Shown: positions 12,543 to 23,456 of the stretch, piece after piece
Layout of the letters: the number at the start of each line of letters is the position of its first letter
Numbering within the stretch: position 1 is the stretch's first letter
Assembly (NCBI RefSeq): GCF_041381155.1
Contig: NC_091140.1
Location: forward strand, 24,394,864 to 24,458,863
Direction: 5' to 3'
Source of the DNA: Argopecten irradians
Lineage: Eukaryota; Mollusca; Bivalvia; Pectinida; Pectinidae
DNA length: 64,000 nt
The notes under the pieces: model-generated
The model's input: the letters and a program-made list of their open reading frames with translations, nothing else
The model's database searches: none
What the model was told of the DNA's origin: nothing
Program-made: the position numbers and the translations under genes

Positions 12543-12837
12543 AACCTAGGAAAGACAGTATATTATACATAAACCTAGGACATACTATTAAGGATTTTAG
12601 GCAATCACTTTAGATATTTTACCATTATTGTAAATATCACTATACATCTTTACAAGCCTTTTGTGGTTTCCCAATGATGTTGGACTGATGAGAAACTATC
12701 TATTATATAGATAATGACCTTGAACTCATGACCAGAAATCAGTTTGATCCATGATGACAATGTTATAGTTGTATGGGTGTAAAACATACCTTTATGGGCA
12801 AACACATAGTATCATAACAATTGACACAATAATATTT

Positions 12838-14187
12838 CTAAATACAATGATATGATAATGGTTTTACCTTTAGACCCCCTTGACAGGTTTTGCTGGCATA
12901 TGCTGTTTCGCATAATGTCGCCCTTGTATGTACCATGCCTTCGTCTATTGACAGGTGTTTTTGTGGTTTCATGCAACTTCTAAAATTACCCCAAAGATGC
13001 TCTAGCATGGGACGAACTTTGTGTAGCCTATGAGAGCTATAATCCAAAATATATATTCATATCAAAATCATTATAGAACAAATCTTGAAAATAGTGTAAA
13101 TTAATATATGCCGAATATTGCTGTTATATGGGAATATTTCTTTATTCTTAGCTCATGTGATTATGATGATTGTATAGATTATATTATTTACAAAGGAAAT
13201 GAACCTTTCTCAAAACGAGGGACAGGGTGGGAGATGGGTGGTGCAAGTAACACCAAAAAGTAATTTAATATTTGTATCAATTACAGATGTATCACATGTA
13301 CTTTTATAATCACCTATCATATTGTGGTGTTCCAGGTTGCCTTTGTGTGGTATTGCCATTGACATGAAAATATTGTGATTGCTTGCTGTACTTTCCGCAT
13401 GTCATAGTATCCTTCACACCCTGGTTACCTGCAGAAAAAAAATCATATTGAACATCAAAAACTGAAGAAAATGTTTTGAGACTTAGATACAAGTATTCTT
13501 TGAATATCATCAAATGTATTCATTTTGAACCTCAACATCAATACCAAGAATTTTAGAGTTATTCTACAGTACTTTATCAACAAACAAACAAGTCATTATA
13601 AAATGTTTCATTGTTGATTGGAACATTGAAAATATCTAAAACATGTCTGAAATTATTTTAGTCATTTTCATTATACATTTCTATTTTGATCATTTTTTTT
13701 TCTTTTTGGAAGGGGTGTTAAATATATACACTTGTTCTCAGACCAGTACATCCTAATGCTTGGCATCATACCATCTTCGTCTGGTCCTTTCTGGTGAGCG
13801 TACAGATTGGTCTGCTCGGATAATATTTGGAAAAAATGCTTCCGATAGCATCAGGAAGAAATAATGAAGAATCGAGGAACCAGGCTCGATGTTGTGGATT
13901 GGACCCGTAACTTCTTCAAACGATCCAATGTTTACATCACACAATGTATCAGACCAGAATCCCCCATCTATTTCACTTGCCTGGCTGTCCAGATTCCCCA
14001 GCGTCGACTCCGTGTTTCGTTCTTTCTCCTCCATATCAGTGTCGGAACTGAATGAATGATCACTCCAGTCGTCATTCTGATCAAAATCTGAGCCATCTCA
14101 TCCTTCAACTTCGTCACTGCTTACATCTTCTAGAAATTCTTCATCTGTAAAATCACTGTCACTCAAACGCCCGCTATTTTTATCAAC
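12838..14187 (-). pseudogene. piggyBac-like transposase remnant (unit B)
   Basis: Three separated minus-strand blocks are visible. The N-terminal block at 13,753-14,034 has an acidic tail reaching about 14,187 and contains GPIHNIEPGSS. A middle block without a recognised motif lies at 13,310-13,513. The block at 12,838-13,047 carries HKVRPMLEHL and LSIDEGMV, which match the piggyBac DDE core in which an Asp follows a conserved Leu-Ser-Ile. The family is usually about 550-600 residues, so most of the catalytic domain is missing. No TTAA-flanked terminal repeats were found. Confidence 0.7.
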
Positions 14188-15874
14188 TAGAATTTATCAC
14201 GTGATCATGATCTGTTCTATTTTTAGCAATACGGAGATGCTAATATCCGATTTATTATCCGGATAATATTTCCTGTACTTTTTAAGAATGCTTTACCTTG
14301 TAACTGAAAGACTAAATCCCTATAATATTTTGTAAATCGCGTATATTTGAAACTTGATAATTGATCGCACACCTGCAATACATATTCTATTTTCACGCAT
14401 AGTATGTGTGGAACACGTGTACAAAATATACGTACACTGTACGTGTACATGGAAACACTGTGTGTTTTACTGGTGCATTTTTGATTATGAGCTTTTTTTC
14501 CAAGAGCCTGAAATATAGATAGAATACAAATGTAAATGTAAGTATTAAAAGTTCCGGTTCGACGATAATGATTGAAGTGCATTGTTTTACGGCAGACAAA
14601 ACAAGACACCAAATATTTTTTGCATCAATATCTGTTGTGTCTTTAGTATTGAGATAACTTGGCCTACCATGTACATGTATGTGTCTTTGTCTTTTCAAAT
14701 AAAGATTTAGCTGAAACAATGTAGCGTTGTTTTCCAAACATGATGTACGGCTTCAAACCAACTTATGATAAAAAACGTTTCTAATAATTGACCCCCGTTC
14801 CCCAGGAATTGGGGGTAGAGGGTGACAAACATGTCTCTTTGGTTTGCCCCCCCCCCCCCTCCCATTTTTGTCGACTTAAATGTTCTAAAAATGAGCGCAT
14901 ATTTAAAAGAAAAAAAGGCGCTCGTGTACATTTTTCATACTTCATTTAAGAAACCGTTCAAGCACGTAATGTTCAAACCTTTAATAATAAAAAATTAATA
15001 ACACATGAACTAGACTAAAAATGTCTATCAAGGAATTCTGCTATTTCAAAAAATGTCTGAAAAGATTAATTTGTGTATATGTCTTAGCAAGACAATTAAT
15101 TCATTATTATTTTGAATTACACAACAATGTGACGATGGTGTGAAGCCGGTATGTTCAGATCGAACAGGGTTGCATACTGATATGACGTCATTCACAATTA
15201 TCATTTTTAAATGCAGGTAACTTAAACTAGAAAAATTACCATGTTCATAACGCTTTAAAATCATCAAAATACATCGTAAAACTCATTTCAGCCATTCTCA
15301 ATTGTAATATTTTCCCCGCGGGTCTCCCTCGAACCCATGAAACACCATAATGCTTGGTCTATTTGCGTACGAATTTTACCGATTTGTTTTAATCTAGACC
15401 CCTAACTCGTCTTGTAATGGTCAATAGGCTATCTAGTGTTTCCATATTGATATAAATATAACCGGGTTGTGAACTGGGATCTAATCATTCAGAATTCATA
15501 GACAACCGGGTCGGGTTCACTGGTATTTATTCACAACTAGAACTGCCTGCATGTTGGTTCAGTTGGCCTAGTTCCATATACAGCAATGAATTTGTTTATT
15601 GATATAGTTGATATACATATAGATATAGGATATAGGACCCTGAAACATATAAATTAAAGTACATTATATAGGATCGCTACCCTAAGTAACATTCAATACT
15701 AAACGTGTACACTAGACAAATTATCCCTATCGAAATATCACAGTTATATACATGTAGATACAAATACATAAGTAAAACTCTATTAATTCCTATCAGTAAA
15801 GGTAGTTACCATTACCTTACAACCATGCATTAGCATGATACATAAAGAGAAATATTTACTCTATACTCCTATAC

Positions 15875-16272
15875 TACAACACAACAACACACAGCAACAC
15901 AACACCACACAAAATTACAAAACAACACACAACACATCATACACAACATATCACACAACACACAACACAACCACACCACAACACACGACCACGCAACAAC
16001 AACACACAACATCACCTAACAACAACACAACAAAACACAATCACACAACACACGACAACACCACACAACATTTCAACACAACATCACAACAAAACATCCC
16101 ACAACAACACAACACACAACACAACCACACCACAATACACAATCACGCAACAATTCAACACCACCAAACAACAACACACAACACAACCCACGACACCACC
16201 AAACAACACAACATCACACAACACATCACACAAAAACTACAATACACAATACAACCACATAACAACATCACA
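15875..16272 (+). repeat. AC-rich cryptic simple repeat (unit B)
   Basis: This is the unit B copy of the tract at 2,113-2,510. It is nearly identical and has only a few substitutions and small indels. It sits in the same place relative to the GT31 gene. Confidence 0.9.
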
Positions 16273-16516
16273 TTTAGATTTAAAATGTTTTCAATACAGT
16301 AGCAATAAAAACCCATCATCGTTTCGCATGTTTACAGAATAAAATTGAATCCCTAAATTTACATCAACCACGATACCTATCGATCAGACACCGTTCCTAC
16401 CGCCCAGACCGCACATCGTGCAAACATCGCACAGATCGTACATCGTGCATACATCGTGCGCACACCGCACATCGTGTAACGTTGTGCGATCTCACAACTG
16501 TATTTACTAGTGGAGA

Positions 16517-17425
16517 CTAGCCTGGTATAACGTTATTGTAACCATGAAGTCGGCTCATTACATCCACTGATGCTTTGTGCTGGATTAAATATTTCAAACA
16601 AAAGTCGGGCAATATATTCCGTTCGATTTTTCCCTCTTGTCCACGAACCAATTGGATTATCCGCTTGTTATCTGGGTGTATGTCGATATCGTCGTATATC
16701 GACAGCCAGGAACCGAGAGAAGTCCCGCCAAAATTGGTATCAATTAAATCCACATTTGCATTGCATTTCGTTCCTGTGCAATATCTCCGCTTAGCGATTC
16801 GTTCTATCAGATCCTTGCCCAGGATTACAAACATCTCGTCAATACGTTCCTTAACGTTTACAACTTTAACGTCATTCGTAAATTTAGAATGTTTCCATCC
16901 ATAGTACAATCGTTGTGACTTCAGCTGACTGAGTCTGACAAAGATCTGCGGCACACAAAGGAAAGCGTCATCATCAACTTTACCAGCTAGCAAAGCATCA
17001 GGGTATGTTTTGTGAACGTATCTTAACCATAAATACAATTTTTCACCGAATCTTACGGCTCTGCCCTGATGTGTTGCGTTAAGAAACACGATGTCGTTGT
17101 ATTTGTTATTTTCTTTAATTGTGTCGTTTGTTGGGATATCGATAAGAAACTTGTAGATAATTCTGAAAGGAAGCTCAGAATTCAAACGCTGCATAGTAGA
17201 TATCCAAGTATGTCTCTGTCCCTCTCTGAGCTGGATGTGACTAGGTGTTGAAAGCATTCCCAACACTAATAGTGGCCTATTGTCGACTCTTGGCCCAGGG
17301 TTGGACTTTTGAAGTTCTCTAGTTATCAAGTATATACCAAGGAAAACTGATAAAGTAGATATACACCAAATGAAACGTTTCAATGTGGTATTATCAAAAG
17401 TAGAAAAGGCACGGTTGCACTTCAT
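16517..17425 (-). CDS. GT31-type beta-1,3-glycosyltransferase-like protein (copy B)
   Basis: This is the second copy of the 302-residue type II membrane glycosyltransferase, with a translation identical to the copy at 2,754-3,662. The membrane segment, the DxD-type KVDDDAF motif and the GTSLGSWLS motif are all kept. The upstream splice acceptor (CAG at 17,451-17,453, read on the minus strand) is also kept. The frame stays open while piggyBac and LINE sequence in the same unit is broken. This fits a functional gene, but the copies are so young that selection cannot be shown from this pair. Unit C does not reach this gene. Confidence 0.85.
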   Translation of the reverse strand: MKCNRAFSTFDNTTLKRFIWCISTLSVFLGIYLITRELQKSNPGPRVDNRPLLVLGMLSTPSHIQLREGQRHTWISTMQRLNSELPFRIIYKFLIDIPTNDTIKENNKYNDIVFLNATHQGRAVRFGEKLYLWLRYVHKTYPDALLAGKVDDDAFLCVPQIFVRLSQLKSQRLYYGWKHSKFTNDVKVVNVKERIDEMFVILGKDLIERIAKRRYCTGTKCNANVDLIDTNFGGTSLGSWLSIYDDIDIHPDNKRIIQLVRGQEGKIERNILPDFCLKYLIQHKASVDVMSRLHGYNNVIPG

Positions 17426-18132
17426 TGTATATTGTCAGGTAATCAATCACCTGAAAAAAGTAAATACATATTTTAACCGGATATCAATTTCAATTTTTAA
17501 GAAATAGTAATAGTACGCGTTTAAATTGAAATGTCATTACCAGAGCTTCAAACAAATCATAACAACTAATCAAAATCAATCAATCGAAACCCAAAATACA
17601 AACCAACCTAACCGTAACGAGAAAAGGTTGAATTATCTTGACTACTTTCTCCATTGGAACTTTCAGATATGCTGATAAATTAAGATAATTCTCTACAGTG
17701 ATAAATAAATTGAATTTTCTAACTGGTATGAAGTCCAATATATGGAATGTACTTGTTACAACATCGATGAACAGGGAGATTTGCCCCTAAATTATATACG
17801 AACACATACGTACTTACGGAGTGATTGCGTAATCTTCACCAGTGTAATGTACCAGTAAAGAATTATTACACTCACATTAAGTTCAACCGCGATTGTCGAC
17901 AATTCTCTCAAAGCACTGCAACAAAATGGAAGATTTTCCTGATTACTGTGGATAATAATCCTACCAACTTTATTTACACTATATAATGACCCAGTTTTCG
18001 ATACAATGGAGTTGGTAATTCGATATAAGTAGGCGTAGTTAATAGTTACAGAACTTTTTATTCGAGTCAGCAGAACAATAACGGTAGTGTACGGTATATA
18101 CAAATTTTTGATATTACTTTAAACGTGGGAAT

Positions 18133-19041
18133 TTACTCGAAACGGAAATTTATGTAGCCATTTTTAGAACATAAACCCTCTCTTCCATTACAAATACGTA
18201 CACCACATGTTTTACAGAGTTCAATTAAACAATTACCGAACTGGTTTACTACACTATTGACCCGTCTCTGAATGTCAAAATCAGGTATATACGGAATTAA
18301 ATTAGAAAGTTGTCTTGTAATACTAGTATGCAAGCTATCATTTTGAATATAGTCATTTAAACTACCAGTGCGACTGTTAAAATCGCCTAATAACATAATT
18401 TCACCGTCCTGGGTATATTTACTTATACTTGTTTCCAATTCACAAAATAAATCGCAATTATATTGATTGTAATATTGAAAGCCAACAGAAGGCATATAAA
18501 CACACGCAAGAAAAATATCTTTATCTTTACCTGTCAGAGTTTTGGATATCTTTACCCATACTACAGAGTCAAAAATAATCTCACATAATGAAACATAATC
18601 TATTAATTTTGAATTGATCAAAATACATATACCACCTCCTTGTACGTAACCCGTTCGTTTTCTAGGTATGTAATATGAATTAAAACCATCAATTTCTACA
18701 GAGTAATCATTTGGAATCCAACATTCTGAAAGATCATAATTTTCTGTATAAGAATTAATATCATTTATCTTCAATTTTGTGTCTAAACCACCATTAATGT
18801 TCCAGGATAATACAGAAATTGTCTCACTCTCTATATGTGTGTGACTGTCCTAACGTCGTCCTCTACCGGTCGCTCCCAGCTGACGGGCGGGTCCCGAATG
18901 GATTTTTTTCATTGTAGCGCGTGAATCCGAAGTCTTCTCTCCACGCAGCACCCCATCAGTATAGAGTTTATCGCGTTTAATATAGGCCTTCTTGTTTTTC
19001 TCCCGCGCTTTTTTACATATGGGCCAGAGTCGACAAAGATT
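18133..19041 (-). mobile_element. LINE fragment: ORF1 tail plus APE endonuclease start of ORF2 (unit B)
   Basis: This is the unit B copy of the fragment at 4,370-5,278, with an identical endonuclease translation (213 residues from the lysine-isoleucine-asparagine segment onwards). It was therefore present, already truncated, before the duplication. Confidence 0.85.
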
Positions 19042-19534
19042 TGGTTAGGCAACAATATCTGGCGCTGTCAACATTAAGCTCTTAAATTAGGATTTTGAGT
19101 AATTCATATTACAGCTCTGAAACTTGCCCTTTGTTCATAGTTTTCTGACACATTAATCCGGAATTTTCTATCATGTTTCTACCTTAGGCAAGCTATAGGT
19201 AATGAATTTACGTTAGTATATACAAATATACGTTCTTATTACAACTATTGAATTAACACTATGAAAAATTGCTTAAGTGACTGTACTCTGCGACAAATGG
19301 GATATGAAGTGTCTATGAACAGAACTGCTATAAGGTCTTTTTCAGTGTTACGCTAAGGTCATTAATTGCATTTGCCGTAAGCGCGTTATGAAACAACGTG
19401 GCTCTGACCACTCAAGTCCGCAGATAATGATCTAACAATTACTGCGCATGTACACATGTTGAGATACTGATTTCAGTTAACCGATAGGAAGACTTAGATT
19501 GTACATGTATATCACGTTAATCAAATACTGAAAA

Positions 19535-19589
19535 ATGAATGAATGAATGAATGAATGAATGAATGAATGAATGAATGAATGAATGAATA
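19535..19589 (+). repeat. (AATG)n microsatellite (unit B)
   Basis: This is the same tetranucleotide array as in unit A, at almost the same length. The similar repeat number argues that the A/B split is recent, because such arrays usually change length quickly. The surrounding 19,045-20,717 has no gene that I can support. Confidence 0.97.
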
Positions 19590-20717
19590 GTAATGTGTTC
19601 ACAAGAAGAGTTCGTATAGGAATAGTTAGAAAAGAAGAATAGAATGAAACTAATGTAGTAAATTTAAACCTAATCCACGGATGGTTAGATTGGGATGAAA
19701 GATAGGTGTGACATGTGAAGTAGGTCCCACTAAATTATCAAATTGAAGGGAGACCACGGTCGAACAAAGACAGACGATTTTACTATACTGTAACAGTCTA
19801 TGTGATAAATACTCAATATATATGTAGAAACTTTAGGTGTAAACGAAATGTTTTTATAGCTATTAATTATCTAAAAAATTTAAAAACACAACAAATTAGA
19901 CTTTGGGACCATATTAGCATGTATAAAATTAATTGATAATGCGATATCTGGAAGCACAATTAACAGCAGAAACATCTGCGAACTAAACAATAAGAGTCCT
20001 AATAGATTTATTTTCACTTTTTTATTATTTTTTTATCCGGTAATGCTTCCATCCTTTTTTGCACTTTCATATTCACGTGTTTTTTTTTAAGTTTATACAC
20101 CTTCAAATAGATTCAAAGCCAAGTTCTTAAGATTCATAACTCATATATTTCAATTTTCACTGAAGCTGGACTCAATGAAACTACTTAAAAATCCGGTTTC
20201 ATATAAGGAATGATTGTTATTGTTTTTTGGTGTGTAAACTGCATTTTTTTGTACAGATATTTTAAAGGGGGTAAAAACAGAAGGGACATGGAAAACGAGA
20301 TAATACACTAGAAACATGTGTATGTCCTATTTAAACATATATCAGTTTGATATTTACTTATATCTTGCCCCTAAATAATAAAATTAATGTACATAATTCA
20401 AACCTGTTGCAAAGTAGGACAAATGAGTAGAGTAATAAAACCCACAAAACCGAAATCCGAATCTTATATTTCAAATTGTAAAAACACCTTAATGTAAACA
20501 TACTGATGGCAAGGTCCATATTTATATTGGCAATAAACATCCTTGAGTAGCAGACAATTCAAAGTCACTTACACACTTAATTTATTAAAATATTAAGCAC
20601 GTGATCACGTTAGAGCAATAACATTTAGTGCTGTTTTTTTTTTTTTTTAATTTGTTGAATGTCTTATTGATCAAAGAATACATGATGAGATTTCTACCTC
20701 AAGGCCCGACACAAGCA

Positions 20718-21406
20718 CAGGGACCTGGCACGAAAATGTTAACCAATAGTATACATATATATATATATTATAGTATCACCGCCATGTTCATTTTTTCTCA
20801 GAACGCTTCTCGACATTACATATCGTGACCTACATTATGCAAATTATTGTTATGTTGGGCTTGTCGGTAAACTCTCAAAGAAGCGTTCCGAGAGAAAAAT
20901 GAACATGGCGGTGACGGTTAAAGTAAGTGAGCATACACGATGTTTAAATGGAGTTTCTACAAAGTACGGGTCATGACACCTCCAAAGGAGATTTTCTTGT
21001 GGATATCGAACACAGTTATAATTATGGGTACTGTTTGCTTGTCGGTACACCACAAGCGTAGATTTTGTGATTTTTGGCTTGGTTTTTGAGGTATCCATTA
21101 GAGCCGAGACGACATTTCGACCGGACAGGGAAATGTCTACCTAGCATATTTTTCGTAAATTTCCCGATTCATCAATCCATAACTTCGTCAATACTTGGCC
21201 AATTTTGTTCATCAAGCACTCAATGGAAAGATAAATTATTTCTCTTTAAGGTAAGATATCCGTCAATTTTGTATAGAACCCATTTATTAAAATAATCACG
21301 GTTTTAAAAAATAGGTCCGTTTTTCTCGACCGCTGAGTTCATACCCTTGATACTATAATATACTATATGTATACTATTGGTTAAAAATTTTCGTGCCAGG
21401 TCCCTG
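20718..21406. mobile_element. Inverted-repeat DNA transposon (MITE), unit B only
   Basis: The termini are about 60-bp inverted repeats starting CAGGGACCTGGCACGAAAAT and extending through a GTATACATATA-type stretch. Unit A has the empty site (at about 6,960). The word ACACAAG flanks the element on both sides, giving a target duplication of about 7 bp. There is no transposase frame. A second, one-ended copy of the same family lies at 55,104-55,243. The superfamily is not assigned. Confidence 0.9.
20777..20913. repeat. Internal palindrome nested in the unit B transposon
   Basis: The arms at 20,777-20,810 and about 20,877-20,913 are inverted copies that begin CACCGCCATGTTCATTTT and enclose about 65 bp. 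It may be a separate foldback element inserted into the larger MITE. The one-ended copy at 55,104 does not reach far enough to show whether the family normally contains it. Confidence 0.8.
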
Positions 21407-21789
21407 TATACACAAGTGCATCACTACTCTCTCTCCAAGATCTCGTCCTCTGAAAATATCATGCTTGCCCATGTAAGGTCGGAGGTCATGGCAATATCCG
21501 TTTGGGTCACATCGCATCCATACCTACAGTTGTGCAATCATATAAATTGTATGAATTATGTTAAAATTATAATTCATGCATCCACATATATCTACATGAT
21601 AGTCATTAGTAACATGTGTAGAAAATAAGACTGGCAAGTATATTGGTGTATCTATTATATAGATAATGACCTTGAACTCATGACCAGAAATTAGTTTGAT
21701 CCTTGATGACAATGTTATAGTTGTATGGGTGTAAAACATACCTTTATGGGCAAACACATAGCATCATAACAATTGACACAATAATATTT

Positions 21790-23142
21790 CTAAATACAAT
21801 GATATGATAATGGTTTTACCTTTAGTCCCCCTTGACAGGTTTTGCTGGCATATACTGTTTCGCATAATGTCGCCCTTGTATGTACCATGCCTTCGTCTAT
21901 TGCCAGGTGTTTTTGTTGTTTCATGCAACTTCTAAAATTACCCCAAAGATGCTCTAGCATGGGACGAACTTTGTGTAGCCTATGAGAGCTATAATCCAAA
22001 ATATATATTCATATCAAAATCATTATAAAACGAATTTTGAAAATAGTGTAAATTAATATATGCTGAATATTGCTGTTATATGGGAATATTTCTTTATTCT
22101 TAGCTCAAGTGATTATGATGATTGTATAGATTATATTATTTACAAAGGAAATGAACCTTTCTCAAAACGAGGGACAGGGTGGGAGATGGGTGGTGCAAGT
22201 AACACCAAAAAGTAATTTAATATTTGTATCAATTACAGATGTATCACATGTACTTTTATAATCACCTATCATATTGTGGTGTTACAGGTTGAACTTGTGT
22301 GGTGTTGTCATTGACATGAAAATATTGTGATAGCTTGCTGTGCCTTCCGCATGTCATAGTATCCTTCACACCCTGGTTACCTGCAGAAAAAAAATCATAT
22401 TGAACATCAAAAACTGAAGAAAATGTTTTGAGACTTAGATACAAGTATTCTTTGAATATCATCAAATGTATTCATTTTGAACCTCAACATCAATACCAAG
22501 AATTTTAGAGTTATTCTACAGTACTTTATCAACAAACAAACAAGTCATTACAAAATGTTTCATTGTTGATTGGAACATTGAAAATATCTAAAACATGTTG
22601 TCTGAAATTATTTTAGTAATTTTCATTATACATTTCTATTTTGATCTTTTTTTTTTCTTTTCGGAAGGGGTGTTAAATATATACACTTGTTCTCAGACCA
22701 GTACATCCTAATGCTTGGCATCATACCATCTTCGTCTGGTCCTTTCTGGTGAGCGTACAGATAAGTCTGCTCGGATAATATTTGGAAAAAATGCTTCCGA
22801 TAGCATCAGGAAGAAATAATGAAGAATCGAGGAACCAGGCTCGATGTTGTGGATTGGACCCGTAACTTCTTCAAACGATCCAATGTCTACATCACACAAT
22901 GTATCAGACCAGAATCCCCCATCTATTTCACTTGCCTGGCTGCCCAGATTCCCCAGCGTCGACTCCGTGTTTCGTTCTTTCTCCTCCATATCAGTGTCGG
23001 AACTGAATGAATGATCACTCCAGTCGTCATTCTGATCAAAATCTGAGCCATCTTATCCTTCAACTTAGTCACTGCTTACATCTTCTCGAAATTCTTCATC
23101 TGTAAAATCACTGTCACTCAAACGCCCGCTATTTTTATCAAC
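21790..23142 (-). pseudogene. piggyBac-like transposase remnant (unit C)
   Basis: This is a paralogue of the unit B remnant with the same three blocks at 21,790-21,999, 22,262-22,465 and 22,708-22,989. Its DDE-like block reads LAIDEGMV instead of LSIDEGMV. A stop codon lies in the same N-terminal position as in the other two copies, so the element was dead before the duplication. Confidence 0.68.
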
Positions 23143-23357
23143 TAGAATTCATCACGTGATCATGATCTGTTCTATTTTTAGCAATACGGAGATGCTAATT
23201 TCCGATTTATTATCCGGATAATATTTCCTGTAATTTTTAAGAATGCTTTACCTTGTAACTGAAAGACTAAAGCCCTAAAATATTTTGTAAATCGCGTAAT
23301 TTTGAAACTTGATAATTGATCGCACACCTGAAATACATATTCTACTTTCACGCATAG

Positions 23358-23456
23358 TTAGCTGCGATGACGTAGCTCTGAACGACGGACGGAAGATTTC
23401 TGACAGATGGTCGTCGTCAGAACCGGAGTGGAGGAAGGGTATGATTATTCGTTCTA
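23358..23456. mobile_element. 99-bp MITE, unit C only
   Basis: This insertion is absent at the homologous sites of A and B. It is flanked by an exact 8-bp target duplication ACGCATAG at 23,350-23,357 and 23,457-23,464. It begins TTAGCTGCGATGACG and ends ATTCGTTCTA. A second full copy in the opposite orientation lies at 29,199-29,294 with its own 8-bp duplication. An 8-bp duplication suggests mobilisation by a hAT-type transposase. Confidence 0.9.

Larger units (their letters stand above)
7199..12696 (+). mobile_element. CR1/jockey-like LINE, 5'-truncated, with two nested insertions
   Basis: The plus strand reads ORF2 of an APE-type LINE in pieces. The endonuclease (TDIICVTEIYPKYS, RGVAIYIRSS, GDFNCIEIDW) lies at about 7,220-8,280. 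The reverse transcriptase lies at about 8,500-9,370 and contains NKSPGPDGIHPKIL, NYRPISLSSVP, SGVPQGSVLGPILF and LFADDTKLF. The C-terminal domain at about 10,619-11,290 contains EKDLGVTIDN, LVRPHLEYC and ESWNSLPVDVV. The ends are set by the empty site at 21,649-21,650, and both sides show only a TA at the junction. There are several frameshifts and stops, for example near the GDFN motif and after FSKINT. The reading is interrupted at 9,373-10,618 and again at 11,298-12,542, and the last 150 bp after the second insertion are the LINE 3' end. There is no poly-A tail, as is usual for CR1 relatives. Confidence 0.93.
1..12698. repeat. Tandem segmental duplication, unit A (left end off window)
   Basis: Everything from base 1 to 7,198 recurs at 13,768-21,650, and the first 2.1 kb also recurs from 22,723. 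The order is piggyBac-like remnant, AC-rich tract, GT31 gene, LINE endonuclease fragment, AATG microsatellite and poly-T. A and B differ only by scattered substitutions and small indels, and the encoded GT31 proteins are identical. Unit A carries a 5.5-kb LINE insertion (7,199-12,696) that is absent at the matching B/C junction. Uncollapsed haplotypes placed in tandem by the assembler are an alternative to a true duplication. Confidence 0.93.
12699..21650. repeat. Tandem segmental duplication, unit B (complete)
   Basis: This is the only complete unit, 8,952 bp long. Minus its 689-bp transposon at 20,718-21,406, its length agrees closely with unit A minus its LINE. It starts at the word tctattatatag after the LINE of unit A and ends at the same word at 21,651. 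The start point is arbitrary, because the true duplication breakpoint cannot be read from tandem copies. Confidence 0.93.
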
